From the NCBI RefSeq assembly GCF_001938985.1, contig NZ_MKIN01000022.1:930001-994000 (forward strand): DNA of 64,000 bases. The letters run 5' to 3'. Position 1 is the stretch's first letter. Each line of letters starts with the position of its first letter. Below, one piece after another: positions 8,314 to 16,495 of this stretch. The notes beneath the pieces are model-generated. The model had not been told where the DNA came from. It saw only the letters and a list, made by a program, of their open reading frames with translations, and did no database searches. Source of the DNA: Gillisella taibaishanensis. Its GTDB lineage: Bacteria; Pseudomonadota; Alphaproteobacteria; Rhizobiales; Rhizobiaceae. Both the position numbers and the translations under genes were made by a program.

Positions 8314-9200
8314 TCAGCCGCCGCACCTTTTTCAAACTGCTGGCCGGCACCGCCGCCGGCATCCTGTCGCTCGGCGGTTATGCCGGCGGGGTCGAGCCGC
8401 TGCTGCGGCTGGAAACCACCCGATACAAGCTGTCCCCGCGAGGCTGGCCGAAGGGCCGGCCCCTGCGCATCGTCGCCCTTGCCGATTTCCATGCCTGCGA
8501 GCCCTGGATGCCGGCAGAGCGCATCGCCCGGATCTGCGATTACGCCAACACGCTCGGTGGCGACGTCATCCTCATGCTCGGCGACTATATGTCCGGCATG
8601 AAGCTGGTGACCGGCGTGGTGCCGCCGGATGATTGGGCAAGAGCGCTCTCGGTGCTGAAGGCGCCCTACGGCGTCCATGCCGTCTGCGGCAATCACGATT
8701 GGTGGCAGGATAGCCAGGCGCAGGAACTGCGTCTGAAGGAGACCGTTGCCCATAAGGCACTGCGCGCCGTCGGCATCAATGCCATGTCCAATTCGGCCGC
8801 GCGGCTCGGGCCTGCCGACCAGCCTTTCTGGGTTGCCGGGCTTGAGGACCAATGGGCCTATCTCACCGGCAATCACCGCATGCGCGGCCTCGATGACCTG
8901 CCAGGCACGCTTGCTCAGGTCACCGACACGGCCCCGGTCATCCTGCTGGCCCATGAGCCGGATATCTTTCCAAGCGTGCCCAATCGGGTCTCGCTGACGC
9001 TCTCGGGCCATACCCATGGCGGCCAGGTCAATCTGTTCGGCTGGACCCCGGTCGTGCCCTCGCGCTACGGCTCGCGCTATGTCTATGGCCATCACGAAGA
9101 GGGCGGTCGCAACCTGATCGTCTCGGGCGGGCTTGGCTGTTCGGTCGCGCCGATCCGTTTCGGCTCGCCACCGGAAATCCTGGTGATCGACCTTGTCTAA
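8310..9200 (+). CDS. metallophosphoesterase with Tat-type N-terminus
   Basis: A 296-residue calcineurin-like phosphoesterase. The N-terminus [13 protein letters not shown] has the twin-arginine motif followed by a hydrophobic stretch, so membrane-linked export by Tat is likely. Metal-binding motifs are [28 protein letters not shown] and SGHTHGGQV. It resembles the YkuE/LpxG-type group, but the substrate (phospholipid, UDP-diacylglucosamine or other) cannot be decided here. The start is TTG 8310, overlapping the ruvB stop; no better start fits the Tat motif. Confidence 0.85.
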   Translation: MISRRTFFKLLAGTAAGILSLGGYAGGVEPLLRLETTRYKLSPRGWPKGRPLRIVALADFHACEPWMPAERIARICDYANTLGGDVILMLGDYMSGMKLVTGVVPPDDWARALSVLKAPYGVHAVCGNHDWWQDSQAQELRLKETVAHKALRAVGINAMSNSAARLGPADQPFWVAGLEDQWAYLTGNHRMRGLDDLPGTLAQVTDTAPVILLAHEPDIFPSVPNRVSLTLSGHTHGGQVNLFGWTPVVPSRYGSRYVYGHHEEGGRNLIVSGGLGCSVAPIRFGSPPEILVIDLV

Positions 9201-9708
9201 AAAGCCCGACGACCGCATCCGCATCAAGCAGGGCGGCCGCGTCTTCCAGATGCGCATCGCTGGCCTTGCCTTTCGCAACGGCCATGTGCTGGTCCACCGC
9301 GCCGCGCATGAAAAATTCTGGACCTTTCCGGGCGGGCGCGCCGAAGTCGGCGAGACCTCGCAAGAGACATTGAAGCGCGAAATGGTCGAGGAACTCGGCG
9401 TCGAGGCTAAGATCGACCGGCTGCTGTGGAGCGTCGAGAATTTCTTCCACTACGAAGGCCGCGACTGGCACGAGCTTGGCTTCTATTACCTGATGCATCT
9501 GCCTGACACCCTGCCCTTCCACGAGACGGACATCATCCACCGCATCCAGGACGGCAAGAACGCGCTGGAATTCAAATGGGCACGCGCCACCGGCCAAGCC
9601 TTGACCGCTCTCGACATCCCTCCTTATTTCATCGCGGACGAGATCGAAACTCTGCCCGCCTCCCCGCGCCACTTGGTGTGGAACGATGGCAATCTGGACG
9701 AGAAATGA
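9193..9708 (+). CDS. NUDIX hydrolase (first of a tandem pair)
   Basis: A 171-residue NUDIX protein with a complete box GX5EX7REUXEEXGU: GGRAEVGETSQETLKREM followed by VEELGV, about residues 50-73. NUDIX enzymes hydrolyse nucleoside diphosphates linked to other groups, such as oxidised nucleotides, ADP-ribose or dinucleoside polyphosphates. The start is TTG 9193, overlapping the phosphoesterase gene by 8 bp. The next gene is a paralogue. Confidence 0.9.
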   Translation: MSKKPDDRIRIKQGGRVFQMRIAGLAFRNGHVLVHRAAHEKFWTFPGGRAEVGETSQETLKREMVEELGVEAKIDRLLWSVENFFHYEGRDWHELGFYYLMHLPDTLPFHETDIIHRIQDGKNALEFKWARATGQALTALDIPPYFIADEIETLPASPRHLVWNDGNLDEK

Positions 9709-10214
9709 CCCTTGAGCGCCACATGATCCGGCTCGACAGGAAGCCACAGCTGTTTTCCTTCCGGGTGGCGGGTCTGATTATCCGGAATGACCACGTCCTG
9801 GTGCAAGCCGGCGTCAACGATCGCTACTGGGCCCTGCCCGGCGGGCGGGCCGAAATCGGCGAGACCAGCGAAGAAACCATCGTTAGAGAAATGCAGGAAG
9901 AGCTTGATCGCACGGTCAGGATCGAGCGGCTGCTCTGGGTGGTCGAGAGTTTCTTCGGCTTTGACGGCTACAGCGCGCATGAGCTGGGATTCTATTATCT
10001 CCTGACCCTTCAGGATGCCTTCCCCTTCCACCCAGAGAACATCGTGCATCGGGTTGTCGATGGTCCCTCGGAAGTCGTATTTCGCTGGGTACCCGCTAAA
10101 GCCGACGCTTTCCTGGCTCATGATGTCAGACCGGCTTTTCTGGGCGATGCGCTCACCAGGCTGCCGGAAACGGTCGAGCACCTGATCATCAACGAAGGCC
10201 AGCCACGATCATGA
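9705..10214 (+). CDS. NUDIX hydrolase (second of a tandem pair, altered box)
   Basis: A 169-residue paralogue of the preceding NUDIX protein; the two share the same layout including the HELGFYYL segment. The box is GGRAEIGETSEETIVREM then QEELDR, so the conserved glycine after EEL is replaced by aspartate while the metal-binding REXXEE core is intact. Activity is therefore likely but substrate preference may differ. ATG 9705 overlaps the upstream stop (ATGA). The frame remains open further upstream, but this start gives the expected length. Confidence 0.88.
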   Translation: MTLERHMIRLDRKPQLFSFRVAGLIIRNDHVLVQAGVNDRYWALPGGRAEIGETSEETIVREMQEELDRTVRIERLLWVVESFFGFDGYSAHELGFYYLLTLQDAFPFHPENIVHRVVDGPSEVVFRWVPAKADAFLAHDVRPAFLGDALTRLPETVEHLIINEGQPRS

Positions 10215-10783
10215 CATCAAGCACAGCCTACGACCCCTGCCGGACCTATCGCAAACTGGCGCGCAACAACGCACTCGCCAATGCACGCCTTCTCTCCGCC
10301 TGTGCAGGGCTGCAGCCCGGCGAATTCGAGGCTGTCAGGACCAATTTCTTCCCATCCATCAAGACAACGCTCAATCATATCCTCACCGTCGACTGGTTCT
10401 ATGTCGATGCACTGGAGGGTGGCAGGCTGGGCCTGGCTGCTTTCGATGAAGAAGAGCCCTTTGCCGATCTGAAAAGCCTGCATCAGGCTCAATCTGCCGT
10501 GGATCTGCGCCTTGTCGCCTTCTGTGACGGTCTGACGGCAGAGCGCCTTCTGGCCAAGACCACCGTCGATCGCGGGTCTCGGCTGCAGATCGAGCGAACC
10601 GACGATCTCTTATCCCATCTTTTCCAGCACCAAACCCATCATCGCGGCCAGGTCCATGCCATGCTGGCCGGAAGTACCGTCAAGCCGCCACAGCTCGACG
10701 AGTTCATCACCGCCACAGACTTCCGCGACCGGGTCGACATCATGGAAATCCTGGGCTGGACCGAAGCCGATCTCGGGCATTAA
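10211..10783 (+). CDS. DinB family protein
   Basis: A 190-residue four-helix-bundle DinB/YfiT-type protein. Features are YRKLARNNALANARLL at the N-terminus, TLNHILTVDWFY and LLSHLFQHQTHHRGQVHAML, supplying the three metal-binding histidines of the family. Members act as metal-dependent thiol transferases or hydrolases in stress responses; no specific reaction can be given. It overlaps the NUDIX gene by 4 bp, so it belongs to the same operon. Confidence 0.88.
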   Translation: MTSSTAYDPCRTYRKLARNNALANARLLSACAGLQPGEFEAVRTNFFPSIKTTLNHILTVDWFYVDALEGGRLGLAAFDEEEPFADLKSLHQAQSAVDLRLVAFCDGLTAERLLAKTTVDRGSRLQIERTDDLLSHLFQHQTHHRGQVHAMLAGSTVKPPQLDEFITATDFRDRVDIMEILGWTEADLGH

Positions 10784-10795
10784 ACAGGTAAGATC

Positions 10796-11251
10796 ATGAC
10801 CGAAACCTTTTCCCTCTCCGGCCACCTGATCGAAGGCGGCCATCGTCTGCATCAACGGGTCTATTATGAAGACACGGATTTTTCCGGGTTGGTCTATCAC
10901 GCCCGCTATCTGCATTTTCTCGAGCGTGGCCGCACCGATTATCTGCGCTGCCTGGGCTGCGAGCAAAGTGAATTGATCGGCGTCGACGAGGAAGGCCTGG
11001 TCTTCGTCGTTCATCGCATGGAGCTCGATTTCAAGAGCCCGGCGCGGATGGACGATATTCTTGATATCGAGACGATCACCGAAAAAGCCGGCGGCGCCAA
11101 GATGGTGCTGCGCCAGACCATCCATGCCGGTGAGCGGCGGTTGATCGAGGCGAAGGTAACGATTGCCGTCGTCAACCGGCTCGGCCGCCCCCGCCGCCTG
11201 CCCGATACCATCGCCGAGAAATTCCTCGGACGCCCGATCGAACAGGCATGA
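10796..11251 (+). CDS. ybgC: Tol-Pal-associated acyl-CoA thioesterase YbgC
   Basis: A 151-residue hotdog-fold thioesterase. The active-site loop YYEDTDFSGLVYHARYLHFL (catalytic Asp about residue 28, His 35) is diagnostic of YbgC/4HBT. It hydrolyses acyl-CoA or acyl-ACP and is usually the first gene of the tol-pal cluster. A 451-bp gap separates it from tolQ. Confidence 0.95.
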   Translation: MTETFSLSGHLIEGGHRLHQRVYYEDTDFSGLVYHARYLHFLERGRTDYLRCLGCEQSELIGVDEEGLVFVVHRMELDFKSPARMDDILDIETITEKAGGAKMVLRQTIHAGERRLIEAKVTIAVVNRLGRPRRLPDTIAEKFLGRPIEQA

Positions 11252-11702
11252 TCGTCGAGCTTAATCGCCCTCGATAACCGATCGTTAACGATAATAGTGT
11301 CTTAATCCCGCTGATACAGATTGTGCGCTGCACGCCTTCCTTTGACCAAAATTTGCGGCAAGAAGGCAAAGCGGGTGTATGGGGTCTGATTTGCGGTTCG
11401 CCGCCGCGTGACGATCTTCGGTCGGCTTCGATTAAAGATCAGGCGGTCGATGAGCGAGCGCTTATCTCCGTGCGCCGGCAAGGGTGCATGTCGCCGCAAG
11501 GCAGCCACGCCCAATCTGATTTGAAGGTTTCGGAGCATTGTTCCTTAAATCCACCGCGATTTACGGAATGATGCAAGCCGTATGGAAATGGTGAAGCGAC
11601 CGGTTTTCTTATGGAAACAGGGCGCGTCTTGGCCGCCCGGGCGCATGTATCTTGCATCATGCACCATGCCCTGGGCATTTGGTATTTGGGAACGATAGAG
11701 CG
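11252..11702. other. 451-bp gap between ybgC and tolQ with two palindromes
   Basis: No convincing gene is seen. The interval contains a perfect 12-bp palindrome ATCGTTAACGAT (11281-11292) and a 10-bp inverted repeat ATGATGCAAG / CTTGCATCAT (11568-11577 and 11651-11660) whose second arm lies about 43 bp before the tolQ ATG. It probably holds the tolQ promoter. The frame of tolQ remains open to 11652, but no good start lies there. Confidence 0.5.
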
Positions 11703-12422
11703 ATGGAACAACTAGGAGCAGTGGCCGCGAGCCATGACGTCAGCCTCTGGGCCCTGTTCATGCAGGCCGGCTGGGTCGTGAAACTGGTAATGATCGGGCT
11801 TCTGGGCGCCTCCGTCTGGACCTGGGCGATCGTCATCGACAAATATGTCAGCTTCTCCAAGGCACGCCGCCAGTTCGATCAGTTCGAACAGGTATTCTGG
11901 TCCGGCCAGTCGCTGGAAGAATTGTATCGCACGCTGGCCGAGCGCAACAACACCGGCATGGCGGCAATCTTCGTATCCGCGATGCGCGAGTGGAAGAAGA
12001 GCTTCGAACGCGGCGCCCGCTCCCCGATCGGTCTGCAGATGCGTATCGACCGCTCCATGGACGTAACCTTGGCGCGCGAGGCCGAGCACTTCGAAGCTCG
12101 CCTTGGCTCGCTTGCCACCATCGGTTCGGCCGGCCCGTTCATCGGCCTGTTCGGCACGGTTATCGGTATCATGACCTCGTTCCAGGCGATTGCTGGATCG
12201 AAATCCACCAATCTGGCGGTTGTCGCGCCCGGTATCGCCGAAGCGCTGCTGGCCACCGCCATCGGCCTGGTTGCGGCTATTCCAGCCGTCATCGCCTACA
12301 ACAAGTTTTCCGGGGAGGCAGGCAAGCTGTCGGCCCGCATGGAAGGCTTTGCCGACGAGTTCTCCGCCATACTGTCGCGACAGATCGATGAGAAACTGCA
12401 GCCGCGCCAAGCTGCAGAATAA
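11703..12422 (+). CDS. tolQ: Tol-Pal proton channel subunit TolQ
   Basis: A 239-residue MotA/TolQ/ExbB protein with three membrane segments (about residues 20-42, 140-165 and 175-200), including the conserved GPFIGLFGTVIGIM and VAPGIAEALLATAIGLVAAIPAV stretches. With TolR it converts proton motive force into TolA movement for outer-membrane constriction at division. ATG 11703 gives the usual N-terminus MEQLGAVAASHD. Confidence 0.97.
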   Translation: MEQLGAVAASHDVSLWALFMQAGWVVKLVMIGLLGASVWTWAIVIDKYVSFSKARRQFDQFEQVFWSGQSLEELYRTLAERNNTGMAAIFVSAMREWKKSFERGARSPIGLQMRIDRSMDVTLAREAEHFEARLGSLATIGSAGPFIGLFGTVIGIMTSFQAIAGSKSTNLAVVAPGIAEALLATAIGLVAAIPAVIAYNKFSGEAGKLSARMEGFADEFSAILSRQIDEKLQPRQAAE

Positions 12423-12472
12423 CTCGAGAGCATAAGACGCAGGCGAGAGGCCAGCGATAAGGAATTGATCAG

Positions 12473-12934
12473 ATGGGCATGTCGGTTGGAGCAAATGGAG
12501 GCGGCGGTGGCCGTCGCGGCGGCAGACGCCGGGGCGGCGGCAAGCGTGGTCCCGTGTCCGAAATCAACGTGACGCCGCTGGTCGACGTCATGCTCGTTCT
12601 CCTGATCATCTTCATGGTGGCAGCACCGATGATGACCGTCGGCGTGCCGATCGATCTGCCGGAAACCAAGGCCAGCGCCATGAATTCCGATACGCAGCCG
12701 ATCACCATCTCGGTCAATCCGGCCGGTGAAATCTATCTGCAGGAAAGCCCAATCGCCATCGATGAAGTCGTGCCGAAGCTGCAGGCGATTGCCACGACCG
12801 GCTACAATGAACGCATCTATGTACGCGGCGATACCGCCGCAGCCTATGGCACCGTCATGAAGGTCATGGCGCGCATTTCTTCGGCTGGCTACAAGAATAT
12901 CGGCCTTGTGACCCTGCAAGAACAGGACAAGTGA
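12473..12934 (+). CDS. tolR: Tol-Pal proton channel subunit TolR
   Basis: A 153-residue ExbD/TolR protein: a Gly/Arg-rich cytoplasmic N-terminus, one membrane helix (VTPLVDVMLVLLIIFMVAAP) with the proton-binding aspartate, and a periplasmic domain. The unusually basic, glycine-rich first 26 residues (GGGGGRRGGRRRGGG) are typical of rhizobial TolR. It lies between tolQ and tolA. Confidence 0.97.
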   Translation: MGMSVGANGGGGGRRGGRRRGGGKRGPVSEINVTPLVDVMLVLLIIFMVAAPMMTVGVPIDLPETKASAMNSDTQPITISVNPAGEIYLQESPIAIDEVVPKLQAIATTGYNERIYVRGDTAAAYGTVMKVMARISSAGYKNIGLVTLQEQDK

Positions 12935-12943
12935 TCTTTCGAA

Positions 12944-14113
12944 ATGAAAGGCAGTCTCGTCACATCCGCGATTTTGCACGTAACGCTGCTGGCCATGGCG
13001 CTGGTGACGCTGAGCGCGCCTGCGCCCATGCAGGTCGCCGATGTCGAGGCATTGCCGGTCGATATCGTGCCGATTTCCGAGCTGACGCAGATCCAGCAAG
13101 GCGATAAGAAGGCCCCCAAGCGCGAAAAATCCGCGCCGACCCCCACCAAGAAGCCGGACACCGTGGCGAATGCCGAAAACATGGGCGACAATGAAGTCGA
13201 CATGAAGACGCCGCCGACGCCGTCCAAGAAGCCGTCGCAGCAGCAGACGGCGGCTGCCCCGGAAAAGGTCGACAAGGTCCTGCCCAACAAGGACACCGAA
13301 ACCAACGACGTCAAGGACATCACCAAGGAAGAGACGGCCGTTGCCCCTTCCAAGGATACCGTGCCTCTCCCGAAGGACGTGCCAACCCCGACGCCAGAAC
13401 CTAAGCCCGAGCCTCCCAAGCCGGAGCCGCCGAAGCCTGAGGCAAAGCCAGAGCCGAAAGCCGAGGCCAAGCCGCAGGAAGTGGCCAAGACCGAGGAAAC
13501 CCCGCTGCCGTCGAGCATCCCGCTGCCGGCCGTGAAGCCCAAGCCCGAGCCGCCGAAGCCTGCCGAGACCAAGGTGCCCGAAGCAAAGCCGACCGAGGCA
13601 AAGCCGAAGACGGAGACCGCCAAGGCGCCTGATGTGAAGAAGGCCGACAAGAACCAGCAGATGGCCAAGGCCAAGACCTCGAAGGAAAGCGACTTCAACG
13701 CCGACGAGATCGCAGCTCTGTTGAACAAGACGGATGCGGCTGGCGGCGGTGCCAAGCGCTCCACCCAGCAGGCAGCTCTCGGCGGCAAGAAGACCACCGG
13801 CGGCTCGACGCTGAGCCAGAGCGAAATGGACGCCCTGCGTGGTGCGATCCAGGAGAATTGGACGGTGCTGTCAGGCATGGCCGATGCCCAGGGCATGGTC
13901 ATCCGCGCCCATTTCAAGCTGGACGAAGGCGGCAACCTGATCGGCGAGCCTGAAGTGACGGCCACCGGCGGCTCTCCCAGCGCCCAGCAGGTGCTGATCG
14001 GCAGCGCCCGGCGCGCCATCCTCAAGTCCGCTCCATTCAAGAACCTGCCTGTCGAAAAATACGATGCCTGGTCCGAAGTGGTCGTCAACTTCGATCCAAG
14101 CGAATTCATGTAA
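12944..14113 (+). CDS. tolA: Tol-Pal protein TolA
   Basis: A 389-residue protein anchored by one N-terminal helix (MKGSLVTSAILHVTLLAMAL), followed by a long Lys/Pro/Glu/Ala-rich periplasm-spanning region (about 45-260) and a TonB/TolA-type C-terminal domain from about 280 (LSQSEMDALRGAIQENWTVL). It links TolQR to TolB-Pal. The gene ends ...SEFM-stop, and the last codons form unit 1 of a 15-bp tandem repeat running past the stop. Confidence 0.93.
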   Translation: MKGSLVTSAILHVTLLAMALVTLSAPAPMQVADVEALPVDIVPISELTQIQQGDKKAPKREKSAPTPTKKPDTVANAENMGDNEVDMKTPPTPSKKPSQQQTAAAPEKVDKVLPNKDTETNDVKDITKEETAVAPSKDTVPLPKDVPTPTPEPKPEPPKPEPPKPEAKPEPKAEAKPQEVAKTEETPLPSSIPLPAVKPKPEPPKPAETKVPEAKPTEAKPKTETAKAPDVKKADKNQQMAKAKTSKESDFNADEIAALLNKTDAAGGGAKRSTQQAALGGKKTTGGSTLSQSEMDALRGAIQENWTVLSGMADAQGMVIRAHFKLDEGGNLIGEPEVTATGGSPSAQQVLIGSARRAILKSAPFKNLPVEKYDAWSEVVVNFDPSEFM

Positions 14114-14159
14114 TGCCAATTCATGCCTGGCGAATCCGTGCCTAGCCAATTCATGTAAA
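14100..14159 (+). repeat. four tandem 15-bp units across the tolA stop codon
   Basis: Units begin at 14100, 14115, 14130 and 14145. Each is a variant of GC(G/C)AATTCATG plus five bases; unit 3 has ATCCGTG instead of ATTCATG. Unit 1 includes the tolA stop. The period is a multiple of three, so the tolA frame would continue through the array as QFM-like repeats ending in a second TAA in unit 4. Confidence 0.8.
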
Positions 14160-14179
14160 AAGCTGAAAGGCTTGTCCTT

Positions 14180-15487
14180 ATGAAGACATTCTCACTCCTG
14201 CGTATCCTGATCGTCCTCGTCGGCATGGCTGGCGCCTTTGCCACGCCGGCCATGGCGCTTGTCGAGATCAACATCAATAAGGGCAATGTCGAGCCGATGC
14301 CGATCGCCATTCCCGACTTCCTGTCGAGCAATGGTATCGGCGCGAAGATCTCGGCGGTGGTCGAGGCCGATCTCAAGCGCTCCGGCCTGTTTGCCCCGGT
14401 CAATCACGGTGCTTTCATCGAAAAGCAGATCAATCCCGACCAGGCTCCGAACATGCAGAACTGGACGGTGCTGAACGCCCAGGCGCTGGTCGTCGGCCGC
14501 ATCACCCAGGAAGGCGATGGCCGCTTGCGCGCCGAGTTCCGCCTGTGGGATACCTATGCCGGCCAGCAGATGAGCGGTCAGCAATTCTATACCCAGCCGG
14601 AAAACTGGCGCCGGGTCGCCCATATCATCGCCGACGCGATCTATGAGCGCATCACCGGTGAAAAGGGCTATTTCGACACGCGCATCGTGTTCGTCGCCGA
14701 AAGCGGCCCCAAGACCGACCGCAAGCGTCAGCTGGCGATCATGGATCAGGACGGCGAGAACGTCCGCATGCTCACCAACAATTCCAACCTGGTGCTGACG
14801 CCGCGCTTCTCGCCGAACCGGCAGGAAGTCACCTATATGTCCTTCGAAGGCGGCCAGCCGCGCGTCTATCTGCTGCAGTTGGAAACCGGACAGCGCGAAG
14901 TGGTCGGCAATTTCCCCGGCATGACCTTTGCGCCGCGCTTCTCGCCTGATGGACAGCGGGTCATCATGAGCCTGCAGCAGGACGCAAACAGTAACATCTA
15001 CACGATGGACCTGCGCTCGCGCACCACGACACGGCTGACCAACACGGCTGCCATCGACACCTCGCCCTCCTATTCGCCTGACGGACGCCGGATCGTGTTC
15101 GAAAGCGACCGTGGCGGCCGCCAGCAGCTTTATGTGATGAATGCCGACGGCTCCGGCCAGACGCGCATCTCCTTCGGCGAAGGCTCCTACTCCACCCCGG
15201 TCTGGTCGCCGCGCGGCGATCTGATCGCCTTCACCAAGCAGTCTGGCGGTTCCTTCTCGATCGGCGTGATGAAGCCGGACGGTTCGGGCGAGCGTCTCCT
15301 GACCACGGGCTTCCACAATGAAGGCCCGACCTGGGCGCCGAATGGCCGCGTGCTGATGTTCTTCCGCCAGGCAGCAGGCTCCGGCGGTCCGCAGCTCTAC
15401 TCGATCGATCTGACCGGCTATAACGAGCAGTTGATCAAGACCCCGAGCTTCGCTTCCGACCCGGCCTGGTCACCGCTTCTCGAATAG
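14180..15487 (+). CDS. tolB: Tol-Pal beta-propeller protein TolB
   Basis: A 435-residue periplasmic protein: signal peptide ending TPAMA, an N-terminal alpha/beta domain (about 27-165), and a six-bladed propeller with WD40-like PD40 repeats ([70 protein letters not shown]). It binds Pal and TolA. Length is normal; a terminator follows. Confidence 0.97.
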   Translation: MKTFSLLRILIVLVGMAGAFATPAMALVEININKGNVEPMPIAIPDFLSSNGIGAKISAVVEADLKRSGLFAPVNHGAFIEKQINPDQAPNMQNWTVLNAQALVVGRITQEGDGRLRAEFRLWDTYAGQQMSGQQFYTQPENWRRVAHIIADAIYERITGEKGYFDTRIVFVAESGPKTDRKRQLAIMDQDGENVRMLTNNSNLVLTPRFSPNRQEVTYMSFEGGQPRVYLLQLETGQREVVGNFPGMTFAPRFSPDGQRVIMSLQQDANSNIYTMDLRSRTTTRLTNTAAIDTSPSYSPDGRRIVFESDRGGRQQLYVMNADGSGQTRISFGEGSYSTPVWSPRGDLIAFTKQSGGSFSIGVMKPDGSGERLLTTGFHNEGPTWAPNGRVLMFFRQAAGSGGPQLYSIDLTGYNEQLIKTPSFASDPAWSPLLE

Positions 15488-15500
15488 TAACGCCTCACAA

Positions 15501-15525
15501 CGCCTTCCGGCCCAGCCGGAAGGCG
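15501..15525 (+). terminator. terminator after tolB
   Basis: An 11-bp perfect stem CGCCTTCCGGC/GCCGGAAGGCG with a 3-nt loop, followed by TTTGCATTT, 14 bp after the tolB stop. It separates tolQRAB from pal, which has its own promoter region. Confidence 0.75.
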
Positions 15526-15550
15526 TTTGCATTTGCCGGATGGCCGTGAA

Positions 15551-15594
15551 TTAAGTAAACTTTAACCATGACCATTTGCTTCTGGTTAACCAGA
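15551..15594 (+). promoter_or_regulatory. CtrA-type box and palindrome upstream of pal
   Basis: TTAA-GTAAACT-TTAAC (15551-15566) matches the CtrA consensus exactly and is oriented toward pal, 155 bp before its ATG. A 14-bp perfect palindrome TCTGGTTAACCAGA follows at 15581-15594. With the terminator just upstream, this suggests pal is transcribed from its own cell-cycle-linked promoter. Regulation is inferred. Confidence 0.6.
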
Positions 15595-15720
15595 AATGAT
15601 TAGAGTTCGGCAACCACGATTGACACGACCGTCAGTCGAGACGCTTTCCCCGGACGGCCTGACCGTCGTCCATCCAACTGCACCGAAGACTGCCCCACAC
15701 TACTTGCAAGGAGATCGGCC

Positions 15721-16254
15721 ATGAGCCGCACTGTCACCCCGGTAATGAGCCGCATGCAAAAGCTGGCCAGCAATCCCGCCGTCGTCGCTCTCGCCCTGAC
15801 CCTGGCGCTCGCTGGCTGCGCATCCAAGAAGAACATGCCCAACAGCGCGTCGGAGCTCGGCCTGAACGGCGCTGGCGCCGCAACCCCCGGCTCGACCCAG
15901 GACTTCACGGTCAATGTCGGCGACCGCATTTTCTTCGACACGGACTCGACCTCGATCCGCGCCGATGCACAGCAGACGCTCGACCGTCAGGCCCAGTGGC
16001 TGCAGCGCTATTCGAAGTATCCGATCACGGTTGAAGGCCATGCCGACGAACGCGGCACGCGCGAATACAACCTCGCGCTCGGCGCACGCCGTGCGGCCTC
16101 CACCAAGGCCTATCTCGTATCGCGCGGCATTCCTGCCAACCGCATCAAGACCATTTCCTACGGCAAGGAACGTCCGGTCGCTACCTGCGACGATATTTCC
16201 TGCTGGTCGCAGAACCGCCGTGCCGTTACCGTCCTCGGCGGCGCTGGCATGTAA
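15721..16254 (+). CDS. pal: peptidoglycan-associated lipoprotein Pal
   Basis: A 177-residue outer-membrane lipoprotein. The signal ends in the lipobox LAGC with the lipidated cysteine at 33; the OmpA-like peptidoglycan-binding domain spans about 65-175 (TVEGHADERGTREYNLALGARRA). The extended hydrophilic N-terminus before the signal helix is common in rhizobia. AAGGAG lies 8 bp before the ATG. Confidence 0.97.
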   Translation: MSRTVTPVMSRMQKLASNPAVVALALTLALAGCASKKNMPNSASELGLNGAGAATPGSTQDFTVNVGDRIFFDTDSTSIRADAQQTLDRQAQWLQRYSKYPITVEGHADERGTREYNLALGARRAASTKAYLVSRGIPANRIKTISYGKERPVATCDDISCWSQNRRAVTVLGGAGM

Positions 16255-16287
16255 TTCACGCGATCGTGCAACAAACGGTCGAGAATT

Positions 16288-16316
16288 GGGCGGTCTTCGG
16301 GCCGCCCTTTTGTTTT
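16288..16316 (+). terminator. terminator after pal
   Basis: An 8-bp stem GGGCGGTC/GGCCGCCC closed by a stable TTCG tetraloop, followed by TTTTGTTTTG. It lies 34 bp after the pal stop. Confidence 0.9.
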
Positions 16317-16495
16317 GTTCACACTTTGGCCGAACTCCGGTTGCCTTTTGCAAAGATCGGAGAAAAGCTTTAAGGGCAGTCACGAGTCCGCGGGCTCGGG
16401 GTCAGCAGGCTTGGGCACGGGCATAAGGGTCATGATCGCCTTGGCCAATGCCTGGCTCTTGAGTAGCAACAACACGGGAAACGGGAACCATATCG

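Noticed and set aside
12889-14403. 504-codon open frame opposite tolA
   Set aside because: Low-complexity Ser/Gly/Phe sequence that is the complement of the Lys/Pro-rich tolA repeats.
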